21,158 bases of DNA, from IMG/VR virus record IMGVR_UViG_3300048836_000737, positions 1 to 21,158 of that record; one strand, given 5' to 3'. Both the position numbers and the translations under genes were made by a program. The stretch comes from a virus. The notes below the pieces were generated by a model, which made no database searches, was not told the DNA's origin, and worked only from the letters and a program-made list of their open reading frames with translations. Below, one piece after another: positions 1 to 7,211 of the stretch; position 1 is the stretch's first letter, and the number at the start of each line of letters is the position of its first letter.

Positions 1-1
1 C

Positions 2-1135
2 ACCAGCATCGACACCGGCACGCTGGGCGCAGCCGAATGGCGCATCGAGGCGATGGAGGATGTGTTTGGCCTCGACAGTGCCGTGCTGGCCCCGCCGCCA
101 CCCATCATCGACGAACCCACACTGGAGCCGCTGCCGCCCGCCCTGGTGCTGGCGGTGGAGATCCCGTATTGGGAACTGGCGCGCACCTTGTCGCGGGCCG
201 AGCTGGATTACCTGACCGACACCGATGCGGCGGTGGGCGCGCTGGCGGCGGCGGGTGGTGCCGGACAACTCAACTGGCAGCTCGCCACCGGCGCATCGGT
301 GGGTGATATCGAAGTCATCGCCAGTGAGGACTACGCGCCGCTGCTCACGCTCGACACGGATTTGCCCGCCACCGAGGCCGATGCCATCGCGGTGCCGGTG
401 ACGGCGATCAGCCAACCGGAACGGCTGGCCGTGGGCAGCTACGCCTATCTGGTCGATGCCGCTGGCGACATCCGCGAAGCCGTCGCCGTGCTGGCCTTCG
501 ATGCCAGTGCGGCCAGTATCGATCTGGCGCGCGGCGTGCTCGACACCACGCCGCAGTCGCACGCCAGTGGCACGCAGTTGATCGGCGTCGGCGAATGGCT
601 GGCTGCCGAAGGTGCGGAACGCGCACCGGGCGAATCCGTGTTCGTGGCCGCAATTCCGCGCACCTCGACCGATCAGGGCGAGCCGGAACTGGCCGCCAAT
701 GGCCAGCCGCTGCTGCTCACCGGGCGGCAGGCCATGCCGTATCCACCCGGTCGCATCCGCCTCAACGGTCAGATCGAGCCTACCGTGGTGGCCGGTGATC
801 TCGCCGTAGCGTGGGCGCACCGCGACCGCATCCAGCAGACCGCCTACCTCGTGCATCAGGACGAGGGCGACATCGGCCCGGAACCGGGCGTGACCTACAC
901 CGTGCGCATCCGTGATCGCAACGACACGCTGGTGCATACGGCGTCCGGTATCGCGGGAACGGATTTCGTGTGGGACGTGGCCACCGCTGCCGCAAACGCC
1001 GGAGCGCTGGGCGACCGTATCAGCGTGGAAATCAGCGCCGAACGCGACGGGCTGGAGAGCTGGCAGCCGCAGGCTCGCGTCATGGATCGCGCGGGCTACG
1101 GCCTGCGCTGGGGCCAGTATTGGGGAGGAAACTGA
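2..1135 (+). CDS. Phage tail-tip protein, C-terminal part (5' end outside window)
   Basis: The reading frame is open from the first full codon of the window, so only the C-terminal ~377 residues of a larger tail protein are present. The text just after the edge (IDTGTLGAAEWRIEAMEDVFGL) resembles the end of the core domain of phage tail-tip/baseplate-hub proteins that bind the tail tube and contact the host. After it come a Pro-rich linker, beta-rich sequence, and near the C-terminus a segment (GVTYTVRIRDRNDT) that reads like a fibronectin/Ig-type strand pair. The protein ends in an aromatic and Gly-rich tail (GLRWGQYWGGN). An in-frame ATG at 53 is not the true start, because coding continues upstream. 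The stop overlaps the next start (TGATG at 1133-1137), as in a packed late operon. The tail-tip assignment is family-level recognition; no catalytic motif supports it. Confidence 0.7.
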   Translation, partial: TSIDTGTLGAAEWRIEAMEDVFGLDSAVLAPPPPIIDEPTLEPLPPALVLAVEIPYWELARTLSRAELDYLTDTDAAVGALAAAGGAGQLNWQLATGASVGDIEVIASEDYAPLLTLDTDLPATEADAIAVPVTAISQPERLAVGSYAYLVDAAGDIREAVAVLAFDASAASIDLARGVLDTTPQSHASGTQLIGVGEWLAAEGAERAPGESVFVAAIPRTSTDQGEPELAANGQPLLLTGRQAMPYPPGRIRLNGQIEPTVVAGDLAVAWAHRDRIQQTAYLVHQDEGDIGPEPGVTYTVRIRDRNDTLVHTASGIAGTDFVWDVATAAANAGALGDRISVEISAERDGLESWQPQARVMDRAGYGLRWGQYWGGN

Positions 1136-1743
1136 TGGAAACACCAACCGACGCCCGCATCGATGTTCATCTGCTCACCCTGAACGAGCCTGCCGAATGG
1201 CGCGAGGCCTGCATCGCCAGCCTCGATGGCGCGCCGATCCAGTTGCACGTCGTGCCGGGCATTGCCGGACGCATCGGCGAAGCCCGCGCCGCTGGCTATT
1301 CGCGGGGCACTCTGCCACTGGTGTCCTTCGTCGATCCCGACGATCTCTATGAGGCCAGCGCCTTCACGCAACTGGCCAATGCGCTGGATGCCTGCCCGCA
1401 AGCGGTGATGGCCTACAGCGACGAGGCGCTGATGGACGAAACCGGGCGCGACATCGCGGTGCGGCGTCTGGCCTATAGCCGCTGGCAGCACGCCAACAGC
1501 GCCAGCCACGTTCACGGCCTGATCGTAATGCGCCGGTCTGCCGTGGAGGCCGCGCTCGCGGAAACCACCGACATCAACAACTTCGCCGACTGGCTGCTGA
1601 CCCTGCTGGTAGCCAAACGTGGAGGCGTGCTGCACCTGCCCATCGTCGGGCGGCACTGGCGGCAGCACCCGCAGCAAAGCCATCGCACCGGCGACCCGGA
1701 AGCCGTCCGGCGCATCCGGCAAGCCGTGCCTCTCTGGAGATAA
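1135..1743 (+). CDS. GT2-like glycosyltransferase-fold protein in tail module
   Basis: This 202-residue protein has the layout of a minimal GT-A (family 2) glycosyltransferase: a short N-terminal beta-alpha region, a metal/nucleotide-sugar binding DPDD motif at residues 67-70 preceded by SFV, a second acidic patch (YSDEALMDE, about 94-102), and a C-terminal HWRQHPQQSH segment (174-183) like the arginine/histidine motif near the end of GT2 domains. It is shorter than most cellular GT2 enzymes (about 250-330 aa). It starts on the ATG overlapping the tail-tip stop, with GGGGAGGAA as ribosome binding site. Its place between tail-tip and DUF2793 genes suggests a tail-associated role or modification of a phage or host surface sugar. 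No acceptor can be inferred, and it may be structural rather than enzymatic. Confidence 0.6.
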   Translation: METPTDARIDVHLLTLNEPAEWREACIASLDGAPIQLHVVPGIAGRIGEARAAGYSRGTLPLVSFVDPDDLYEASAFTQLANALDACPQAVMAYSDEALMDETGRDIAVRRLAYSRWQHANSASHVHGLIVMRRSAVEAALAETTDINNFADWLLTLLVAKRGGVLHLPIVGRHWRQHPQQSHRTGDPEAVRRIRQAVPLWR

Positions 1744-1745
1744 GC

Positions 1746-2096
1746 ATGTCATCGACCGATCCGAACCTTGGACTCACCTACGGCTGGACGCTTGGCGAAA
1801 GTGGCTGGGACAGCGGCATGGACGCCAATCTGAAACGCCTCGGCGCGACAGTCGGCCTGTCCGTGAAAGACCGCGACCTGACCTCGCCACCAGCCAGCCC
1901 AGTCAACGGCGACCGTTACCTCATTCCCGCCGCCGCCACCGGCGTGTGGGCAGGCAAGACCAACCAGATCGCCGTGCGCATCGAAGGCGTGTGGGAATAC
2001 CACGCGCCCAAGGTCGGCTGGCTTTGCTACATCGAGGACGAGGCCAAGCTCAGTGCCTACAAACCCGCAGGCTGGAGCGCGGGCATCGCCATCTGA
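1746..2096 (+). CDS. DUF2793 domain phage tail protein
   Basis: The 116-residue protein matches the DUF2793 pattern found in phage tail and putative fibre proteins: an N-terminal stretch with regularly spaced aromatics (GLTYGWTLGESGWDSGMDANLKRL), a central SPPASPVNGDRYLIP motif at about 48-61 and the ending KVGWLCYIEDEAKLSAYK at about 89-106. No signal peptide or membrane segment is visible. The ATG lies two bases after the preceding stop, with GGAGA as ribosome binding site inside the upstream gene. It is the last gene before a strong terminator hairpin, so it probably closes the tail transcript. Family members are mostly tail fibre or baseplate accessories of unproven function; a binding role is inference. 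Confidence 0.75.
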   Translation: MSSTDPNLGLTYGWTLGESGWDSGMDANLKRLGATVGLSVKDRDLTSPPASPVNGDRYLIPAAATGVWAGKTNQIAVRIEGVWEYHAPKVGWLCYIEDEAKLSAYKPAGWSAGIAI

Positions 2097-2120
2097 TTTC
2101 CACTCACCCGCAACCACCCG

Positions 2121-2143
2121 AACCCGCCCACGAGGCGGGTTTT
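2121..2143 (+). terminator. Intrinsic terminator between tail and lysis genes
   Basis: AACCCGCC (2121-2128) pairs perfectly with GGCGGGTT (2134-2141) around a five-base loop, CACGA, and runs into TTTT (2140-2143). The 8-bp GC-rich stem with a short T tract fits a rho-independent terminator. It sits in the 65-bp gap between the DUF2793 gene and the lysis cassette and could attenuate read-through into the lysis genes. Confidence 0.75.
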
Positions 2144-2161
2144 GCATTTCTGGAGACTGCA

Positions 2162-2464
2162 ATGACCGAAGAACACCAACCCGCCACCCTCGTGGAAAAC
2201 ATGCTGCTCATCCGGCGCGAAGACTTCGACGAACTGCTGGATCGTGCCGCCGAGCGCGGTGCCGGACGTGTGCTGGCCCACCTCGGCCTCGAAAACGGCC
2301 ACGCCGCCCGCGACATCCGCGAACTGCGTGATCTGCTGGAGGCATGGCGCGATGCCCGTCGCACCGCGTGGCAGACCACCGTGAAAGTCATCACCACCGG
2401 CCTCCTGGCCGCGCTGCTGGTCGGGGCCGCCATCAAGTTGAAGTTGATGGGAGGCCCGCAATGA
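2162..2464 (+). CDS. DUF6127-like small phage membrane protein
   Basis: This 100-residue protein has a soluble, charged, helix-forming N-terminal half (LLIRREDFDELLDRAAERGAGR) and one C-terminal hydrophobic segment at about 72-92, ending in KLKLMGG. The pattern, an E/D-rich helix then RTAWQTTVKVITTG and a final membrane helix, agrees with the DUF6127 family of phage proteins as I remember it. It begins the lysis cassette directly after the terminator hairpin, with TGGAG seven bases before the ATG, and its stop overlaps the next start (ATGA, 2461-2464). Position and topology would suit an antiholin or holin accessory, but no function is established from the sequence. Confidence 0.65.
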   Translation: MTEEHQPATLVENMLLIRREDFDELLDRAAERGAGRVLAHLGLENGHAARDIRELRDLLEAWRDARRTAWQTTVKVITTGLLAALLVGAAIKLKLMGGPQ

Positions 2465-2685
2465 CCGCCCGCAAAATCTGCTTGCTGGACGACTGGCGCA
2501 AGATCGCACGCCGCGCGTGGAGCATTCGTCTGTCCATCGTCGCGGCGATCTTCACGGCGGCGGAAGTGGTGGTACCGCTGTTCGGCGACGTTCTGCCGCG
2601 CGGCGTGTTCGTGCTGCTGGCCTTCAGCGCCAGCATCGGCGCGGCCATCGCCCGCTTGGTGGCACAACCGGAGATGCACCGATGA
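2461..2685 (+). CDS. Putative holin, two membrane segments
   Basis: The 74-residue protein has a basic amphipathic start (DDWRKIARRAW) and two predicted transmembrane segments at about 22-41 and 47-66, separated by a tight turn containing GDVLPRG, with a short charged tail. Two-helix proteins of this size directly upstream of an endolysin are typical holins, which depolarise or perforate the inner membrane to time lysis. The start overlaps the preceding stop and its own stop overlaps the endolysin start (ATGA at 2682-2685), so expression is probably coupled. I do not recognise a named holin family. The role rests on topology and gene order. Confidence 0.6.
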   Translation: MTARKICLLDDWRKIARRAWSIRLSIVAAIFTAAEVVVPLFGDVLPRGVFVLLAFSASIGAAIARLVAQPEMHR

Positions 2686-3197
2686 TCCGGCCGCCATCAT
2701 CACCAGCTGCGCGCCGCACCGTGGCCGCGCTGACCCTGTCCGCCGCCGCACTGGTCGGCCTCGTGCTGCACGAGGGCTACACCGACCGCGCGGTGATTCC
2801 GGTCAAGGGTGATGTACCGACCATCGGGTTCGGTACGACTTCGGGCGTGAAGATCGGCGACACCACCACGCCGCCAAAGGCGCTGGCCCGGGCGCTCACC
2901 GATGTGCAGCAGTTCGAGGGCGCGCTCAAGCAGTGCGTGACTGTCCCGCTGGCGCAGCACGAGTACGACACCTATGTGTCTTTCGCCTACAACGTCGGCA
3001 GCCGCGCGTTCTGCCAATCCACGCTGGTGAGGAAACTCAACGTCGAGGACTACGCCGGAGCATGCGCCGAACTGCTGCGCTGGCGCTTCTTCCAAGGCAA
3101 GGACTGCGCATTGCCGGAGAACAGCCGGTTGTGCGGTGGTCTCGCTACACGGCGTCAGGCCGAGTACCGCCAGTGTCTCGGGGAAACCGCGCCATGA
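2682..3197 (+). CDS. Phage endolysin, GH24 lysozyme, probable SAR type
   Basis: This 171-residue enzyme should cleave the glycan strand of peptidoglycan between N-acetylmuramic acid and N-acetylglucosamine. Residues 13-29 form a weakly hydrophobic Ala/Leu/Gly-rich helix right before the catalytic segment, as in signal-anchor-release endolysins exported by Sec and held at the membrane until depolarisation. HEGY places the general-acid glutamate at residue 31. TIGFGTT gives the conserved threonine at 47, with Asp44 nearby. Further GH24 features are AYNVGSRAFC in the middle and GLATRRQAEYRQC near the end. I chose the ATG overlapping the holin stop because upstream in-frame sequence encodes only the holin in another frame. 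The stop overlaps the Rz start (ATGA). Confidence 0.85.
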   Translation: MIRPPSSPAARRTVAALTLSAAALVGLVLHEGYTDRAVIPVKGDVPTIGFGTTSGVKIGDTTTPPKALARALTDVQQFEGALKQCVTVPLAQHEYDTYVSFAYNVGSRAFCQSTLVRKLNVEDYAGACAELLRWRFFQGKDCALPENSRLCGGLATRRQAEYRQCLGETAP

Positions 3198-3691
3198 CGC
3201 TGATCCCTTGGCCGTACCGCCTGCTGGCCTTGGTGCTGCTCGCCGTCGCGCTGATCGGCTTCGGCTGGATCAAAGGAGCCGTGCACGTTCAGGCGCAGTG
3301 GGACGCCGCCGTCCAACAGCAAGCCCTGCAAACCTCGGCCACGCGCCTGCGTCAGGCTGAAGCCACCGTCAAGGTCGTCACCGAGTACGTCGACCGCGTC
3401 CGCGTCGTCCGCGAGAAGGGCGACACCATCATCAGGGAGGTTCCCGTCTATGTGCCCGCTCAAGCCGATGCTGCTTGCACTATCAACCGTGGCTTTGTGC
3501 GCCTGCACGACGCTGCCGCCGCCGGGGAACTGCCCGAGCCCGCCGGAGATGCTGATGCGCCCGCCGCAGGAATTGCGCTCTCTACCGTCGCCGAAACCGT
3601 CGCAGGCAACTACCAGTCCTGCCACGAAAACGCCGAGCAACTGAGGGCGTTGCAGGGGTGGGTCAGGGGGATGGCATCCGCCATCAAGTAG
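3194..3691 (+). CDS. Rz-type inner-membrane spanin
   Basis: The 165-residue protein has a short N-terminal cytoplasmic stretch, one transmembrane helix at about 9-26 (LLALVLLAVALIGFGW), then a long periplasmic region that is helical and likely coiled coil between about 30 and 80 (VQAQWDAAVQQQALQ, RLRQAEATVKVVTEYVDRV). This is the i-spanin layout. Together with Rz1 it bridges the periplasm and fuses inner and outer membranes in the last step of lysis of Gram-negative hosts. A cysteine at 95 could form a disulfide. It overlaps the endolysin stop by four bases and fully contains the Rz1 frame, which strongly supports the call. It is the last recognisable phage gene. Confidence 0.8.
   Translation: MTLIPWPYRLLALVLLAVALIGFGWIKGAVHVQAQWDAAVQQQALQTSATRLRQAEATVKVVTEYVDRVRVVREKGDTIIREVPVYVPAQADAACTINRGFVRLHDAAAAGELPEPAGDADAPAAGIALSTVAETVAGNYQSCHENAEQLRALQGWVRGMASAIK
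3450..3644 (+). CDS. Rz1-type outer-membrane spanin lipoprotein nested in Rz
   Basis: A 64-residue frame lies wholly inside Rz, shifted by +1. It begins with a hydrophobic signal (MLLALSTVALCAC) with a lipobox-like LCAC, giving a lipidated cysteine at residue 19 (or 17). The mature part is very proline-rich (TTLPPPGNCPSPPE), which is diagnostic of Rz1 o-spanins. It would be anchored to the inner leaflet of the outer membrane and pair with the end of Rz. The start is either the ATG at 3450 or the in-frame ATG at 3468; the second gives a more usual signal peptide, the first lies behind GGGAGG at 3435-3440. Confidence 0.8.
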   Translation: MCPLKPMLLALSTVALCACTTLPPPGNCPSPPEMLMRPPQELRSLPSPKPSQATTSPATKTPSN

Positions 3692-3767
3692 CCAACGCCT
3701 GAGGTGGCGCGCTCGCGCTGATCTCCTTCACGGGCACCAGAGAAGTATGAGACAATACATATAGTCC

Positions 3768-3786
3768 GTTTTCATCGGATGAAAAC
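3768..3786. promoter_or_regulatory. 19-bp perfect palindrome upstream of ietA, operator-like
   Basis: GTTTTCATC-G-GATGAAAAC is a perfect 9+1+9 inverted repeat 29 bp before the AAA+ gene. It lies in a 124-bp AT-rich spacer (3692-3815) between the last lysis gene and the defence pair. CATATAGT just upstream (3758-3765) could be a -10 element, but I see no convincing -35 box. There is no T tract after the repeat, so a protein-binding operator is more likely than a terminator. No other gene or RNA is visible in the spacer. Confidence 0.5.
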
Positions 3787-3815
3787 ACATTGTAAATCAA
3801 TAACTTGAGATTGTT

Positions 3816-4973
3816 ATGGGCGAGTTGACTGGTTTGAAAGCTGATTTAGCCCAGATTGTTCGGCTGGCGCTCGCCGAGCAGGCGGAGGACGTGCGCCTGT
3901 TTGCTGCGAGGCTGGTCAGAAAGTACCGAGGCACTGAGCCGGAGTTGGCCGAACAGGTGGATCTGTTCCTTCGCGCCAAGCCGCATCGAGCAGGGGCACC
4001 GCTGCGCAAGGTGACATCGCCTTCGCTGCCGGAGCAGGTGCTGCCGGTGGATGACGAATCGCGCCTGTCGCTGTTGAAGGTCTTCAAGGACTCTCCGGAT
4101 CGTGAGGCTCCGTTGTTGTCTGCCGAGCTGGAAGAGTCCCTTGGGCAATTGATCCAGGAGCGCAAGCAGGCAGCGCGTCTCGCCACGCTCGGTTTGACCC
4201 CGACCCGCTCTGCCATCTTTGTTGGTCAACCCGGGGTGGGCAAGACGCTGACGGCTCGCTGGTTGGCAGCCCAACTGGGCGTGCCGTTGTACGTGCTCGA
4301 TCTGACTGCCGTGATGAGCAGCCTGCTGGGACGCAGCGGCAGCAACCTGCGCGCGGCGCTGGATTTCGCCAAACGCAGTCCCTGTGTCCTGCTGCTGGAC
4401 GAGATCGATGCAATCGCCAAACGTCGCAGCGATGACACGGACATCGGTGAACTCAAGCGGCTGGTGACCGTGATCTTGCAAGAGGTTGACGAGTGGCCAG
4501 CAACGGGATTGCTGCTGGCCGCCACCAATCACCCAGAGTTGATCGATCCAGCGCTGTGGCGACGGTTCGATCTGGTTGTGGAATTCAAGGTGCCAGCGGC
4601 GGCGGCGGTCAAAGAAGCCATTAAGCGTTTCTTGGGGCCGGACTTTGCCTTGTTCGGTCGCTGGATCGAGATTCTGGCTTTCGCGTTTCGCGGACAGTCC
4701 TTTAGCGACATCGAGCGCGAGATACAGCGCTTTCGGCGTGCAGTGGCGCTGGGGACAACGCCGGATGCCGACCTGATCGAAGAATTCATCAAGGCACGCG
4801 CCCTCTCTCTGGATCGGCAAGGCCGCATCGACATGGCAGTGTTGCTGGCAAATCAGACGCGCCTGTCTCAGCACAGTATCTCGGACATCACCGGCGTGAG
4901 CCGGGACACCATTCGCAAATACACCACCGATAGCTCGACCGTGGTTCCCAAGAAACGGAGACGTGAGGCATGA
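3816..4973 (+). CDS. ietA: AAA+ ATPase of an IetAS-type defence pair
   Basis: This 385-residue protein has an N-terminal helical region (1-125), then a classical AAA+ domain: Walker A GQPGVGKT at 137-144, Walker B LLLDEID at 192-198, sensor-1 ATN at 236-238 and a candidate arginine finger at RR 249-250. The C-terminal lid is followed by a helix-turn-helix-like segment (RLSQHSISDITGVSRDTIRK, about 349-368) and a basic tail. The four-base ATGA overlap with a subtilase gene matches the IetAS anti-phage module (AAA ATPase plus subtilisin-like protease). By analogy the ATPase probably senses infection or unfolds and feeds substrate to the protease; that mechanism is inferred. The ATG at 3816 has only a weak ribosome binding site. 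Sequence composition is less GC-rich than the phage genes upstream. Confidence 0.75.
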   Translation: MGELTGLKADLAQIVRLALAEQAEDVRLFAARLVRKYRGTEPELAEQVDLFLRAKPHRAGAPLRKVTSPSLPEQVLPVDDESRLSLLKVFKDSPDREAPLLSAELEESLGQLIQERKQAARLATLGLTPTRSAIFVGQPGVGKTLTARWLAAQLGVPLYVLDLTAVMSSLLGRSGSNLRAALDFAKRSPCVLLLDEIDAIAKRRSDDTDIGELKRLVTVILQEVDEWPATGLLLAATNHPELIDPALWRRFDLVVEFKVPAAAAVKEAIKRFLGPDFALFGRWIEILAFAFRGQSFSDIEREIQRFRRAVALGTTPDADLIEEFIKARALSLDRQGRIDMAVLLANQTRLSQHSISDITGVSRDTIRKYTTDSSTVVPKKRRREA

Positions 4974-7192
4974 GCCAGACCAACTTTCTGATCGGGCGCG
5001 GCGAGTTGCTGACCCACGAGATTAAGGGCCCCAAACGTGGCATGGACAAGGCTGAGGTCTACACGTTGCAGCAAGCGCGGAGCCGACTGATGCCGCAGTT
5101 CGTCGAGGTCGCGGCGAACCTCGATAGCTTGCCTGACAAAGCCTGTCCGGGAGATTTGGGCGTGGCTCGTCTCACGCTCAATCCGAGTTACATCGCGCGC
5201 TCCTTCTTCCCGACAGCCATGCTGCGGAGCGCGGGTTTTGAGTCGGTCGGCAGCAGGGCCGTCAAAATCACCCCAGAGGGCTGGTCAAAGAAGGGGCCGC
5301 CACGCGAATCGGCCACCACGGAGCTGTTCGTGGTGGGCCAGCGCCAGGCATTCCGCCAGCTGAAGGACTGGGCCGGGCAACTGGGCGAAGGGTCGAATGA
5401 AGCCAAGGATTTGTCGCATATCGAGCGGTTTTCCGCCTTTGAGTCCAAGGATCGCATCGTCTCGTTGGGCAAAGCAAAGGATCGCTTCTTCGAGGTTGGC
5501 ATCCATCTGCTTCCCGGTGACAACGATCAGTTTGTGCAGCGTGCGTTTGCCAAGTACGCAGCCGATGTTGGTGTGACGATCCATACCGACTTGGCGTTCA
5601 GCGCGGGCAACCTGTGGTTTCTTCCGGCCGAGGGTACGCACCACAACATCAAGCGCTTGGCTGAGTTCACCCTTGTGCGCGTGATTCGTCCCATGCCGCA
5701 ACTGCGTGGCATGCGTCCGGTGCAACGCTCTGCGGGCGTGAAGGTGGCGTGCAGCCTGCCGACAGAGCAACCCTTGTCGTCCGAACCCAAGGTCGCCATC
5801 CTCGACGGCGGCCTGCCCGAGCAGCACAGCATTGCTCCGTGGTTGAGAACCTATCGGGCACTGGATGAAAACGCGGCGGATGATCCGAGCGGTTTGGAGC
5901 ACGGCCTCGGTGTGACCTCGGCATTCCTGTTCGGCCCAATAGCTCCGAACAGCACTGCGGCACGCCCATACTCCTACGTTGACCACCTGCGCGTGCTGGA
6001 CCGCGAGACCGAATCGGAAGATCCACTGGAGCTGTACCGCACGCTGGGGCTTGTCGAAGAAGTCCTGCTGTCGCGCCAATATCAATTCCTCAATCTCAGC
6101 CTGGGGCCGGATCTACCGATTGAGGACACCGACGTGCATGCGTGGACATCGGTGATCGACGACCTGCTCAGCGACGGTGATACCTTGATGACCGTCGCCG
6201 TTGGCAACAACGGCGAAATGGATCGCTCGGTGGGCAATGCCCGCGTGCAGGTGCCCTCGGACTGCGTCAACGCCTTGTCTGTGGGCGCTGCCGACAACGT
6301 GGATGCGACGTGGTCGCGTGCCGCCTACAGCGCCGTTGGGCCTGGGCGCAGTCCTGGTGTGGTGAAGCCTGACCTCATGGCATTTGGTGGAGACGCCGCC
6401 AGCTCTAAGTACTTCCATGTGCTGGGCGCTGGCGCGAAGCCGACGCTGATCCCGCAGTTGGGTACCAGCTTCGCGTCGCCATACTTGTTGCGTAATGCCG
6501 TCGGTGTTCGGGCAATCCTCGGCGCGGATTTGACGCCGCTGGCCATCAAGGCATTGCTTGTTCACGCCGCTGATTCATCCACCCACGACAAGCTCGAAGT
6601 GGGTTGGGGCAAGGTTCCGGAAGACCTGATGGAGGTCATCGCTTGCCCGACCGGCGTGGCACGAGTGGTCTATCAGGGGGAGTTGAAGCCGGGCAAGTTC
6701 TTGCGCGCAACGCTTCCCCTGCCTGTCGGCGGCCTACAAGGCAAAATTCGCCTGAAGGCGACCTTTTGCTATGCGTCGCCGACAGACCCTCAAGATGCTG
6801 TCGCCTACACCCGCGCTGGTCTGGAGGTTGTGTTCCGGCCCAGCGACAAGAAGATCAAGGAGGGCAAGACCAGCGCCGACACAAAGGGCTTCTTCAGCAT
6901 GAAGAAATACGCCACCGAGGAAGAGCGCCGTTCCGACCTGGGCAAGTGGGAGACTGTTCTGCACGGCAACAAATCCATGCTGGGCAGCAGCCTCGACAAC
7001 CCGGTGTTCGATATCCACTACAACGCCCGAGAGGCGGGTGGGCCGACAACCAACGCCGAGAAAATTCGCTACGCGCTGATCATCACGGTTGAAGCGCCCA
7101 AGCATGCAGACCTCTACAACGAGATTCTGCGTGCCTACGCGAAGACGCTGGTGCCCATCCAGCCGAAGGTGACGTTGCCGGTTCGCGTGTGA
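4970..7192 (+). CDS. ietS: Subtilisin-like serine protease (S8) of an IetAS-type pair
   Basis: This 740-residue protein has an N-terminal accessory region of about 270 residues and an S8 domain with a complete catalytic set: Asp279 in VAILDGG, His311 in LEHG, oxyanion Asn413 in AVGNNG, and Ser500 in GTSFASP. A ~200-residue beta-rich C-terminal region follows. No signal peptide is seen, so it should act in the cytoplasm, unlike secreted subtilases, which fits a defence effector controlled by the partner ATPase. The start overlaps the ATPase stop (ATGA at 4970-4973), with GGAG and GAGG as nearby ribosome binding sequence. The gene ends 19 bp before the converging Res stop. The alternative is a cytoplasmic S8 protease of unrelated role, but the AAA+ coupling argues for IetAS. 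Confidence 0.78.
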   Translation: MSQTNFLIGRGELLTHEIKGPKRGMDKAEVYTLQQARSRLMPQFVEVAANLDSLPDKACPGDLGVARLTLNPSYIARSFFPTAMLRSAGFESVGSRAVKITPEGWSKKGPPRESATTELFVVGQRQAFRQLKDWAGQLGEGSNEAKDLSHIERFSAFESKDRIVSLGKAKDRFFEVGIHLLPGDNDQFVQRAFAKYAADVGVTIHTDLAFSAGNLWFLPAEGTHHNIKRLAEFTLVRVIRPMPQLRGMRPVQRSAGVKVACSLPTEQPLSSEPKVAILDGGLPEQHSIAPWLRTYRALDENAADDPSGLEHGLGVTSAFLFGPIAPNSTAARPYSYVDHLRVLDRETESEDPLELYRTLGLVEEVLLSRQYQFLNLSLGPDLPIEDTDVHAWTSVIDDLLSDGDTLMTVAVGNNGEMDRSVGNARVQVPSDCVNALSVGAADNVDATWSRAAYSAVGPGRSPGVVKPDLMAFGGDAASSKYFHVLGAGAKPTLIPQLGTSFASPYLLRNAVGVRAILGADLTPLAIKALLVHAADSSTHDKLEVGWGKVPEDLMEVIACPTGVARVVYQGELKPGKFLRATLPLPVGGLQGKIRLKATFCYASPTDPQDAVAYTRAGLEVVFRPSDKKIKEGKTSADTKGFFSMKKYATEEERRSDLGKWETVLHGNKSMLGSSLDNPVFDIHYNAREAGGPTTNAEKIRYALIITVEAPKHADLYNEILRAYAKTLVPIQPKVTLPVRV

Positions 7193-7211
7193 CTGTGCTT
7201 TTCCGTGATGA

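Noticed and set aside
3846-4874. 342-codon open frame on the - strand opposite the AAA+ gene
   Set aside because: The + strand carries intact Walker and sensor motifs; the antisense frame is Gln/Arg/His-rich with no domain pattern.
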